From NCBI GenBank assembly GCA_964402925.1, contig CAYOED010000132.1:1-5788 (forward strand): DNA of 5,788 nucleotides, read 5' to 3'. The notes under the pieces were generated by a model. The model was not told the origin of the DNA and ran no database searches. It saw nothing but the letters and a program-made list of their open reading frames with translations. The translations under genes and the position numbers were made by a program. Positions 1-5,761 of this stretch are shown here, one piece after another; position 1 is the first letter of the stretch, and every line of letters begins with the position of its first letter. The DNA comes from Suilimivivens sp964402925. Lineage in GTDB: Bacteria > Bacillota > Clostridia > Lachnospirales > Lachnospiraceae.

Positions 1-55
1 AAAAGCGTCAGCACTTAGCGAGGTTTTTTCGAGCTTAGTGCCTGCTACGCTTTTT
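1..55. terminator. Imperfect hairpin, candidate bidirectional terminator
   Basis: Positions 1-19 and 33-54 form an inverted repeat. The outer stem is 8 bp (1-8 with 47-54), then comes a 2/5-nt internal loop, then a 9-position inner stem (11-19 with 33-41) with one T-T mismatch. The 13-nt loop contains a T-run. The outer arms are AAAAGCGT and ACGCTTTT, so each strand ends its hairpin in T's: a TTTTT run at 51-55 on the plus strand, and at least four T's up to the window edge on the minus strand. It lies about 57 bp beyond the stop of the last minus-strand gene and is placed to end that operon. The structure may continue beyond the window. It could also be one copy of a dispersed repeat, which cannot be tested here. 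Confidence 0.55.
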
Positions 56-58
56 ACG

Positions 59-108
59 GAGCGGGAGCGCGGCGACGTTGGATTATTTATCCGCTCAGAG
101 CGTCCCAC
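59..108. repeat. GC-rich segment with repeated GAGCG/CGCTC words
   Basis: This segment is clearly richer in G and C than the flanking genes. GAGCG occurs at 59-63, 65-69 and 98-102, and CGCTC at 92-96. The last two form the near-perfect palindrome CGCTCAGAGCG (92-102). Other foldings are possible: GGGA (63-66) with TCCC (103-106), CGC (68-70) with GCG (100-102), and an inner GGAT/ATCC hairpin (80-83 with 89-92). It has no coding sense. It lies between the stop codon of the last minus-strand gene and the terminal hairpin, so it is either part of the 3' untranslated region or part of an inserted palindromic repeat. No second copy is present in the window. Confidence 0.35.
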
Positions 109-111
109 TGG

Positions 112-480
112 TCAATGTATGAAAAAACCTTCTATAATTTTATGAGTCCCTATATAATGTAACTCGTCTCTCAGGGAATCATTGTTTTCTTCTTTCCTGT
201 ATATGTTCCCACTATTTCTGTCAATATAATAGGAGGCTGTTCTACGAATCTTAACATTGTTCTCCTCATAGGAACTCACCACCAGATATTCTCTTCCGGC
301 AAATCTATCTATTCCATCATAAATCAATTTAATATCTTCGTTCCCTGCCTGCAGTAGTATTTCCATAACTGCATCCATCGCTCCATCTATGATGTCGATT
401 CTCTCCTCACCGAAATCCGTTTCTTCCTCTTGAATCATAAAATCAGATAAGGTTGATTCCTTATCATAGAACATTTCCAT
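112..480 (-). CDS. Small hypothetical protein with a YYIDRxSGxIY segment
   Basis: A 122-residue protein with no signal peptide or membrane segment that I can see. The start ATG has a purine-rich ribosome site (AGAGGA at 491-496, about 10 nt upstream) within a longer GGGAGGGAGAGGA run. The first 30 residues are acidic. Residues 61-95 read as two beta-strands around a turn and contain YYIDRNSGNIY. I associate this 'YYVDKxTGxIY' hairpin with the C-terminal domains of many small secreted or lipoprotein-type Firmicute proteins; that link is from memory and no family name is claimed. The gene lies 45 bp downstream of the 262-residue membrane-anchored gene and is the last gene of its operon. Lack of an export signal suggests a cytoplasmic product, or a domain separated from a longer exported ancestor. 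Function is unknown. Confidence 0.82.
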   Translation of the reverse strand: MEMFYDKESTLSDFMIQEEETDFGEERIDIIDGAMDAVMEILLQAGNEDIKLIYDGIDRFAGREYLVVSSYEENNVKIRRTASYYIDRNSGNIYRKEENNDSLRDELHYIGTHKIIEGFFIH

Positions 481-525
481 TGGTACAAGTTCCTCTCCCT
501 CCCATGTATAAATACAGATTGCTTT

Positions 526-1314
526 TTATTCCCCGCTTACTACCGAGATTTCGGTCATATACAGAATATCCTTCAATGCTCCGCCGCATCCGCTGGTGTA
601 CATGGTTAAGCCTTTTCCTTCTTCCCATACATAATTTTCAGAGTAATTTGTTTCTCCGTTGACTTTCAGTTCCTGATAGCTATATGTAATTTGGTTATTA
701 TTCTTTGAAATAGAATAACATATTCCTTCTTCCTTCTCTTCCTGACTGCTTTCCAGTTCTTCACTCTGGCAGACAATTTTGCCTTCCGCTATGAGTTTTT
801 TATCCGTGTTCAGAAACGCAGTAAACAATGCATCGTCATAAAAGTGAATCACTTCCTGTCGGTCCTCGCTATAATAGCTGGTCCATAATCTGTAAATTTT
901 ATCTTCCGTCACATAGAAATATTGATTCAGCCGCTCGTATTCCAAGCCTACAATAGGTTCTATCGCCAGCCTGTAAACACTTCCCTGCTCATATTCCTTA
1001 ACCAGATAAACTTCTGCATAAATAACTTCTTCTTTATACTCACTCGTAATTCTGTCAAAGTATTCCGCATTTGCCTTCAAGTAGGTCTTGTCTGAATGAA
1101 AAAAATAATCGTTCTGTTTTGGCTGCTTTTCTGCATAATTTGCTTGCGCACATGCGGTAGGCACAGCCTCCACCAGGTCATAGCAGACAGATTCTATCTT
1201 TCCGCTGCTGGGATATGATATTTCAAATTCGATATTTTCCGGAAACTGAAGGGCATACATGTAAATTACGCCTAAAAGACCTGCCAGAATGCCTGCACTT
1301 ATAACTCGATTCAT
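526..1314 (-). CDS. Membrane-anchored hypothetical protein, extracytoplasmic
   Basis: A 262-residue protein. Residues 5-22 are an uninterrupted hydrophobic segment after a single Arg, so it is probably an N-terminal membrane anchor or uncleaved signal with the rest outside the membrane. There is no lipobox Cys. The mature part is rich in Tyr and Glu and looks mainly beta-strand. A low-complexity Glu/Ser stretch (about 185-197) separates an N-terminal domain (about 70-175) from a C-terminal one (about 198-256). The C-terminal domain holds VWEEGKGLTMYTSGCGG (229-245), resembling a 'VWEkGkGLvxYxSGxGA' ending I recall from other secreted Lachnospiraceae proteins; I cannot verify this. The start is well supported by AGGGAGAG at 1320-1327, 5 nt before the ATG. 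It lies between the 195- and 122-residue genes with gaps of 64 and 45 bp, consistent with an operon. Function unknown. Confidence 0.88.
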   Translation of the reverse strand: MNRVISAGILAGLLGVIYMYALQFPENIEFEISYPSSGKIESVCYDLVEAVPTACAQANYAEKQPKQNDYFFHSDKTYLKANAEYFDRITSEYKEEVIYAEVYLVKEYEQGSVYRLAIEPIVGLEYERLNQYFYVTEDKIYRLWTSYYSEDRQEVIHFYDDALFTAFLNTDKKLIAEGKIVCQSEELESSQEEKEEGICYSISKNNNQITYSYQELKVNGETNYSENYVWEEGKGLTMYTSGCGGALKDILYMTEISVVSGE

Positions 1315-1378
1315 TTGCTCTCTCCCTGTAGTATTTCAGTTTCGCTTCAATTACGTTTCTTCTACGTTCTATTGATTT

Positions 1379-1966
1379 CTATTCAGATTCTAACGTGGCA
1401 AGCAGCTTTGGAATAACCGGTTTCCATACAGCGTAATGCTGGAAATGGCAATAGAAATTTCCTAACACAGTATCTTCATTTATATCAAATAAGAATATAA
1501 AGCTATAAATGTTTCCCTTTTCACAAAAGGATTTAAGATCCATCCACGGAACCTTCAGTCCGCCTGCCTGCACTTCTCCTGTGCCGTAATACACATCCTG
1601 CTTCCATTTCTTTTTCATATCCTGACGAAGCTTCCCCAGCCTGGAGTCATCCATTGCCTCCCTTCCTGCCTCCGCTTTCGGAATCAGGCTGAAGGTAAGC
1701 ACTGCATTCCCATTAGTCTCAGCTTTGACAATCTGCGGGCTTTGCAGGCTTCTATATCCGACTATTTCATTCGTCACTTCCATATCGGTCAAGGTATCCG
1801 GCAGCAGAATGGAACATTTTCCACCAAACAGGCTCTCCCTGTGAACGGGTATTTTGTCCATGCCAATCCATGCATACTTCCCTATTTTCTGTTTCTGAAT
1901 CCGTTTTTGCACATAATGATACTTAAGTGCCGGAATGAATTCACTGCCATATTCTCTTATCCACAT
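1379..1966 (-). CDS. Hypothetical cytoplasmic protein, possibly Mog1/PsbP-like (DcrB/DUF1795-type) fold
   Basis: A 195-residue protein with no signal peptide or membrane segment. The start is set by a perfect AGGAGG (1972-1977), 5 nt before the ATG. Residues 1-35 are a basic, aromatic extension. From about 45 the order of segments is: a strand with GKCSILLPD (49-57), a strand with NAVLTFSLIP (87-96), an amphipathic basic helix (about 109-123), VPWMDLKSF (139-147), YSFIFLF (154-160), VLGNFYCHF (167-175), and a closing helix starting WKP (181-183). An opening 'LPD', later strands and a final helix resemble the Mog1/PsbP-like fold that includes DcrB/DUF1795 proteins. Some members of that family (Eag) are chaperones for type VI secretion effectors. 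This is a pattern-level guess and no catalytic residues are visible. It is the first gene of the second block; a weak -10-like TATAAA on the minus strand (2021-2026) has no good -35. Confidence 0.88.
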   Translation of the reverse strand: MWIREYGSEFIPALKYHYVQKRIQKQKIGKYAWIGMDKIPVHRESLFGGKCSILLPDTLTDMEVTNEIVGYRSLQSPQIVKAETNGNAVLTFSLIPKAEAGREAMDDSRLGKLRQDMKKKWKQDVYYGTGEVQAGGLKVPWMDLKSFCEKGNIYSFIFLFDINEDTVLGNFYCHFQHYAVWKPVIPKLLATLESE

Positions 1967-2057
1967 ATCATCCTCCTACTTTCTCTGGTGCGCTCTTTTT
2001 ACTGAAATGTTCTTGATGATTTTATAGACTGACGTTCACTTAGATTGCGATTTATTC

Positions 2058-2098
2058 AAAAAAAGAGTGAGCATACATTTTGTATTGCCCACCCTCTT
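2058..2098 (-). terminator. Intrinsic terminator on the minus strand
   Basis: Read on the minus strand, the arm at 2098-2081 pairs with the arm at 2077-2063 around a 3-nt loop. The stem is about 16 bp including several G-U pairs, with a single bulged A. It is followed by a run of seven T's (plus-strand A-run 2058-2064). This is the clearest terminator in the window. It would stop transcripts from the LysM/LRR operon, 226 bp after its last stop codon, and any transcript from the promoter at 2210-2238. It lies about 90 bp upstream of the next start codon, so it could also act as a conditional terminator for the second block. Confidence 0.8.
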
Positions 2099-2203
2099 AA
2101 CATCTCCTTAACTTATGTACAATAGTACCTTACCATATTAGTTAGTACATCATCCAAATGCAGAGTAGTACAGCAGCCTGCTTTGCAAATCATCTTTTAT
2201 TAA
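2058..2203 (-). ncRNA. Candidate small structured RNA or attenuated leader
   Basis: The segment is bounded by a sigma-A-like promoter (2210-2238, predicted start near 2203) and an intrinsic terminator (ending near 2058), giving a predicted transcript of about 145 nt. Two further hairpins can form. CAAAGCAG (2185-2178) pairs with CTGC-A-TTTG (2163-2155) with one bulged A. ATGTAC (2150-2145) pairs with GTACAT (2120-2115), extended by weaker pairs inside. No known riboswitch or RNA family is recognised. Two readings are open: a free small RNA, or the 5' leader of the 195-residue gene with the terminator acting as an attenuator. The evidence is positional and structural only, with no conservation data. 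Confidence 0.35.
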
Positions 2204-2209
2204 TTATTC

Positions 2210-2238
2210 ATTTTATAAGCTATTTATGATATTGTCAA
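2210..2238 (-). promoter_or_regulatory. Sigma-A-type promoter, TTGACA-17-TAAAAT
   Basis: On the minus strand a perfect -35 hexamer TTGACA (2238-2233) is followed by a 17-bp spacer and the -10-like hexamer TAAAAT (2215-2210), a 5/6 match to TATAAT. The predicted start is near 2203. It lies downstream of the LysM/LRR stop codon and upstream of the strong terminator, so it would drive either the short structured RNA or, by read-through, the second gene block. A small palindrome, CCTA-4-TAGG (2251-2262), lies 13 bp upstream of the -35 and could be an operator, though its arms are short. Confidence 0.6.
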
Positions 2239-2324
2239 ACACCCAACGTTCCTAATAATAGGGGCTTGTGGATCAATATGTGTAATATTAAAGGTACATA
2301 CATAGATTTGGCTTAAGATTTCGA

Positions 2325-4085
2325 CTAGCGCTTTCGGATAATCCACGTGCGTTCATCCTCGTACATCCATGGCCGATTATACCCTTCTCCTACTTCAAAA
2401 CGTACGCTCTCACCATAGAACTCAATGAAACAGGCATTCGGCAGCAGTGACTCATCCGGTATTATATCTTTACAATTCCATCCAGAATCTAATCTTATAT
2501 AATAAATCTCCGGCAGTTCTCCTAAAAAATCATAGTTTTCCACATTCCCTGTATGCAAAGTCAAATATGCCAGTCGCGGGCACCTGCCAAGTATAGACAA
2601 ATCTGTAACTCCTTCAAAGAACTTCGTGATGCGCCCCTTGCTCCATCCGCCAAGACATAATGTACGCAGATTCACCAAACTGCCTAGGAAATCTATATTT
2701 TCTATCTGCACCTCATCAGAATATATATCGCACTCAAGAATTCTAAGGTTAATCAGTTTTCCGATACAAGATAAATCTGTGATGTCCGAATCTCGTAAAG
2801 TCAACTTAAGATTTCTCAGTTCAGGGAAATTCCTTAAATCCTCCAATGTGGACAACAACTTTGATGTCTCAGTACATTCTACGGATACATTCGCTCCCCA
2901 ATCTCCATTTTCCTGGCATCCATTTAACTGAACCCGTAGAAATTCCTCCGTTCCGTTGTTTAGGGGAAAGTAAGAAATCGCCAATTCCTCTATCTTGCTT
3001 AAGTCTCCCGCTGTCATATCCCGCTCCATAAATGCCTGCTTTTCCTCCGGTGTAAGCTGCCACAGTGCCGCCAGTTCCTCCCTCACCAGTTTTTCAAGCG
3101 CCGGTTCCTTCCATTTGATGACGTAATCATCGGGATAGTCCTCTGCCTGTGAAAGCGGTCCCGTATACAGACTGTACATAGCATCCGTAAAAGGGTTCCG
3201 AAGCTGCGGATAATTCCAATCCTCTGCACCTACATAATCCCGGGTTTTCGCTATATACACCCCCGGATCCAGATTACGGACAGCGGCATAGAAAACTTTT
3301 CCTTTTGCCTCCTTCAGCTGCTCTTCCGTACAAAGTTTCTTATCACATACAGCAAACGCTTCACTTTTGGTGGTATTGTTATAACAAAAATATGCCATAA
3401 CAATATATTCTTTGTCTCCTGCATCAAAAGTAAAGTTGTAACCACACAGAGGACCGACCCATGATACCCAATATCTTTCAAAGAAAAGATCCGACACACG
3501 GTCTTTGCAGACCTTTATACTGCATTCACTGACTTCTCTCTGAAATTCTTCCCAATTTGTATAAGGATCCGCATCCTGTAAATCATTTACATAAGGTAAA
3601 CCTGTTAATATCCTATAGGGTGGGGAAAAAGACTCCATTCTAAATATTTTCCCGTCCGCAACCCCATCGCTTCGAAACACATCACTATCAATAAAATCTA
3701 CAAACCCTACGTTGGTGTACAGAGTCTTCCTCAGTTTCAACTCCGTTCCGGGTATAAGCAGTTCCGGCATACTAACCACATCCCTGTTATCGGAAACAAT
3801 GTATTGATAATCTGCACCGTCTCCAAAATAAGACTCTGCAATTTCCCACAGCGTATCTCCACACTTAACTGTATAAGTTTCTTCACTGACAAATTCAAAA
3901 TAATTCTTTGGCGATTTATCTTCGGGCTTCTCCGTCGATAACTTATAATCTTCGTTTTTTCCAAAATAAGCATAGGTATGCATCGGAACGCATAGCAGTA
4001 ATGCAATAAAAAATATAAATTTAATGCCCCATTCTAATCTCATATGCAAAAATATATTCTCCTGTATTTTTCTCTTCTGCATCAT
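2325..4085 (-). CDS. Exported LysM and leucine-rich-repeat surface protein
   Basis: A 586-residue protein. A signal peptide spans roughly residues 15-39, ending near the THTYA-like site MHTYA. The LysM domain is at about 71-119, opening with YTVKCGDTLWEIA, and should bind peptidoglycan. Residues 120-325 form a Cys- and aromatic-rich region I do not recognise. Residues 328-372 resemble the helical cap that precedes internalin-type repeats ('ALEKLVREEL...DLSKIEEL'). About four leucine-rich repeats follow (about 405-535), with units such as IGKLINLRIL, LGSLVNLRTL and LGRCPRLAYL, usually a protein-interaction surface. No LPxTG sorting signal or C-terminal membrane anchor is present, so LysM is the likely wall anchor. 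AGAGGA (4095-4100) lies 9 nt before the first ATG and inside the previous gene; M2 or M15 (a more usual signal-peptide start) are alternatives. The 2-bp gap to the upstream gene suggests translational coupling. No catalytic motif is seen. Confidence 0.93.
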   Translation of the reverse strand: MMQKRKIQENIFLHMRLEWGIKFIFFIALLLCVPMHTYAYFGKNEDYKLSTEKPEDKSPKNYFEFVSEETYTVKCGDTLWEIAESYFGDGADYQYIVSDNRDVVSMPELLIPGTELKLRKTLYTNVGFVDFIDSDVFRSDGVADGKIFRMESFSPPYRILTGLPYVNDLQDADPYTNWEEFQREVSECSIKVCKDRVSDLFFERYWVSWVGPLCGYNFTFDAGDKEYIVMAYFCYNNTTKSEAFAVCDKKLCTEEQLKEAKGKVFYAAVRNLDPGVYIAKTRDYVGAEDWNYPQLRNPFTDAMYSLYTGPLSQAEDYPDDYVIKWKEPALEKLVREELAALWQLTPEEKQAFMERDMTAGDLSKIEELAISYFPLNNGTEEFLRVQLNGCQENGDWGANVSVECTETSKLLSTLEDLRNFPELRNLKLTLRDSDITDLSCIGKLINLRILECDIYSDEVQIENIDFLGSLVNLRTLCLGGWSKGRITKFFEGVTDLSILGRCPRLAYLTLHTGNVENYDFLGELPEIYYIRLDSGWNCKDIIPDESLLPNACFIEFYGESVRFEVGEGYNRPWMYEDERTWIIRKR

Positions 4086-4087
4086 TC

Positions 4088-4861
4088 TTACTTTTCCTCT
4101 TCACCCCATGCTATGGATAAGGGTTGGTTTACAGGCAGCAATTCACATTCCAGCACTAAGCAATTACTCCATATAACCAGAGCCGATCCACACAGTTCTT
4201 CGTTCTGATATACTTTTATGCTTTGATACAATGACTCCGAATTTGAGTTCTCATAGTCATCAAACCAATACTCTATTTCTATATGCCAGTTTTCATTTGT
4301 GTACCTCTCCAATTTTTCCTGACTATAACCCCACATTGGATCATCTGCTTCTCCAGATGCTTGCGGTTTTTGCCACTCCTTTATTTCAAACAGTTCTAAA
4401 ACAATATTTGTCTCGTACTGTCTGGCATATGATAATTCCTTCTCTTTTTCTTCATCTTTCTTATAAGGAACGACATGTGGTAACAAATGGTATAGAATCT
4501 CCTTTTTATCTGCTATGTATATTCCATGCACCTTATTTCCCATAAAAAAATTAACAACTGCATACGTTCCATCACTCAACTCATAATAAGGATAAAAAGA
4601 ATTATAAGCCAGTTCGCCATTTTCTTCACCCACAGCATCAACCACTTCCTGATAAGTGGTTTCATATCCAAATTGCCGGAAATCATCAACTGTTAACTTT
4701 CTATCATAATATATATAATCACGTTTGTATCCAGCAACCATTCTTGTACCATCACGTTTTCTAATAGCTGGATATATGACTATCAATCCTGCAATACTCA
4801 CCAATATCATTATACAAACAATTATCTTTATTTTATTTCCTTGCTTCAATACTCGTTTCAT
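4088..4861 (-). CDS. Membrane-anchored protein with BLIP/SmpA-like domain
   Basis: A 257-residue protein. Lys/Arg-rich N-terminus, then a hydrophobic membrane segment at about 11-31, then an extracytoplasmic part. Residues 57-126 run from 'LTVDDF' through 'TYQEVVDAVGEENGE' to 'YYELSDGTYAVVNFF' and 'VHGIYIADK'. This helix followed by three or four strands is typical of the BLIP/SmpA-OmlA-like fold common in small Firmicute lipoproteins, although here there is no lipobox. Residues 128-150 are highly charged (Lys/Glu), and the C-terminal half (about 155-250) is Trp/Tyr-rich with no family I recognise. I chose the ATG at 4861 because AGGAAG (4871-4876) lies 9 nt upstream; an in-frame GTG two codons earlier (4867) would be only 3 nt from it. 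It lies between the propeller-like gene (gap about 43 bp) and the LysM/LRR gene (2 bp). Role is probably envelope-associated. Confidence 0.88.
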   Translation of the reverse strand: MKRVLKQGNKIKIIVCIMILVSIAGLIVIYPAIRKRDGTRMVAGYKRDYIYYDRKLTVDDFRQFGYETTYQEVVDAVGEENGELAYNSFYPYYELSDGTYAVVNFFMGNKVHGIYIADKKEILYHLLPHVVPYKKDEEKEKELSYARQYETNIVLELFEIKEWQKPQASGEADDPMWGYSQEKLERYTNENWHIEIEYWFDDYENSNSESLYQSIKVYQNEELCGSALVIWSNCLVLECELLPVNQPLSIAWGEEEK

Positions 4862-4904
4862 ATGCACATTCTTCCTAAAGTTTCATCTTATTTTTAATCT
4901 GACC

Positions 4905-5660
4905 TTATGATATGATTCCTATTACTTTCTTATTTGTCCGATATATACATTTCGTTTTACAATTTTCCAAATCCAGCTGAAATACCTTCGTCCTCTCACT
5001 TTCATGTGATTCTTCAACATATAATAAATATTTATTATCTACATCCTTTAAAATGAAATTATCAGAACTTATTTCCTGTAATATACGATTCCTGTCATTC
5101 AATAAATCTATTTCTATTATTCTGTATTTTGTTTTAAAACCCAAAATGGTTGGAACAGTATAACTCTGGATACAATACAGTCTTGTCCCGTCGCTGCTTG
5201 CACAAAAACTCTCTATTCCCTTTTTTACTATTCTTCTTTTCTGTTGCCCATCCTGAAAATATAAATTTCTTTGCTGTTGCTTTTCGTTATAATCTATAAA
5301 ATATATTTCTTCTGCTGATTGTAGCCAATATGTATTACACCATGCGCTTCCCACACAGCCTTCAATGAGTTTATAACTTTGCCCCTTAATACAATCAAAA
5401 TGGTAAAGGTCATGATCAAAAATAAATGAAATTTTATTTTCCTCTGGTGTGTATTGTAAGTTATGCATATTATTATACTTTAACATTACAGCATTGTATA
5501 TAATCTCTTCGTTTATATCCCGCCCTATTATATGCCTCTTTTGATTAATATAAAGAAATGTTTGCTTATCAGCATTATATGAAATCAGGTCTTCTCCGCA
5601 ATCATCGAAACTCATCTCATTGACGACCATGGTGCCGTTCTCTTTATCATTTATTTTCAC
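4905..5660 (-). CDS. Beta-propeller-like protein, probably 5'-truncated
   Basis: A 251-residue protein made of about five repeats of some 40 residues with strand-turn-strand patterns: LISYNADKQTFLYIN (25-39), FIFDHDLYHFD (79-89), ASSDGTRLYCI (154-164), IIEIDLL (181-187), LLYVEE (212-217) and KVFQLDLE (225-232). This fits a TolB/WD40-like propeller, but complete propellers usually have six to eight blades, so one or two may be missing. There is no signal peptide, unlike the next two genes. The start is doubtful: GTG at 5660 has no Shine-Dalgarno site nearby, and the good AGAGGAGG (5690-5697) is about 29 nt away with no start codon at normal spacing. The frame stays open upstream to a TAA at 5730-5732, inside a hairpin. 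ATG at 5630 is an alternative start with only a weak ribosome site. The coding sequence is AT-richer than the second block. It may be a decayed gene. Confidence 0.7.
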   Translation of the reverse strand: MKINDKENGTMVVNEMSFDDCGEDLISYNADKQTFLYINQKRHIIGRDINEEIIYNAVMLKYNNMHNLQYTPEENKISFIFDHDLYHFDCIKGQSYKLIEGCVGSAWCNTYWLQSAEEIYFIDYNEKQQQRNLYFQDGQQKRRIVKKGIESFCASSDGTRLYCIQSYTVPTILGFKTKYRIIEIDLLNDRNRILQEISSDNFILKDVDNKYLLYVEESHESERTKVFQLDLENCKTKCIYRTNKKVIGIIS

Positions 5661-5716
5661 GCAGAGAACGGTTTTTCTTTGTTCTGAAGCCTCCTCTGCT
5701 CTTAAATAGACTCTCG

Positions 5717-5761
5717 GAATCTCGAAGCCTTACTTTATGCGGCTTCTGAGATTCTCTTTTT
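5717..5761 (+). terminator. Terminator-shaped hairpin facing the plus strand
   Basis: GAATCTCGAAGCC (5717-5729) pairs with GGCTTCTGAGATTC (5741-5754) around an 11-nt loop, giving a 13-bp stem with one bulged base. On the plus strand a TCTTTTT run follows (5755-5761), as in an intrinsic terminator. The minus strand has no T-run after the stem, so it should not terminate the operon below. No plus-strand gene precedes it: the only plus-strand frame is a 26-residue one (5629-5709) that I do not believe. It may be the end of an inserted or lost element, or a leftover 3' end. Confidence 0.45.

Larger units (their letters stand above)
1967..2324. other. Intergenic region between the two gene blocks
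   Basis: This 358-bp gap separates the LysM/LRR gene from the 195-residue gene and is much longer than any other gap in the window. From the minus-strand viewpoint it holds about 85 bp of AT-rich sequence with a small CCTA/TAGG palindrome (2251-2262), a sigma-A-like promoter, a segment with three possible hairpins, a strong terminator, and about 90 bp leading to the ribosome site of the next gene. Five GTAC tetramers occur (2117, 2125, 2145, 2168, 2294). No convincing protein gene is present on either strand; the best short frame is a 26-codon reading frame at 2113-2193 without a Shine-Dalgarno site. Confidence 0.7.

Noticed and set aside
453..662. Plus-strand reading frame of 69 codons
   Set aside because: It lies antisense across the end of the 262-residue gene and the start of the 122-residue gene, has no ribosome site or domain, and its composition is what the opposite strand dictates.
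1742..2005. Plus-strand reading frame of 87 codons
   Set aside because: Antisense to the well-supported 195-residue gene, with no recognisable domain.
2081..2100. AGAGGGTGG on the minus strand, reminiscent of the T-box motif GGGTGG
   Set aside because: The following bases do not match the T-box ACCGCG part, the leader is only about 145 nt, no specifier stem I is visible, and the downstream genes are not amino-acid or tRNA-synthetase genes.
2066..2109. 15-codon minus-strand frame (ATG at 2109) beside AAGGAG
   Set aside because: The AAGGAG-like site runs directly into the ATG with no spacer, and the frame lies within the terminator.
4231..4545. Plus-strand reading frame of 104 codons
   Set aside because: Fully antisense to the BLIP/SmpA-like gene; rich in Leu, Pro, Ser and His as expected for a shadow frame.
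5629..5709. 26-residue plus-strand frame ending just before the plus-strand terminator
   Set aside because: Its position is suggestive, but it has no Shine-Dalgarno site or recognisable family and is antisense to the propeller gene's start.
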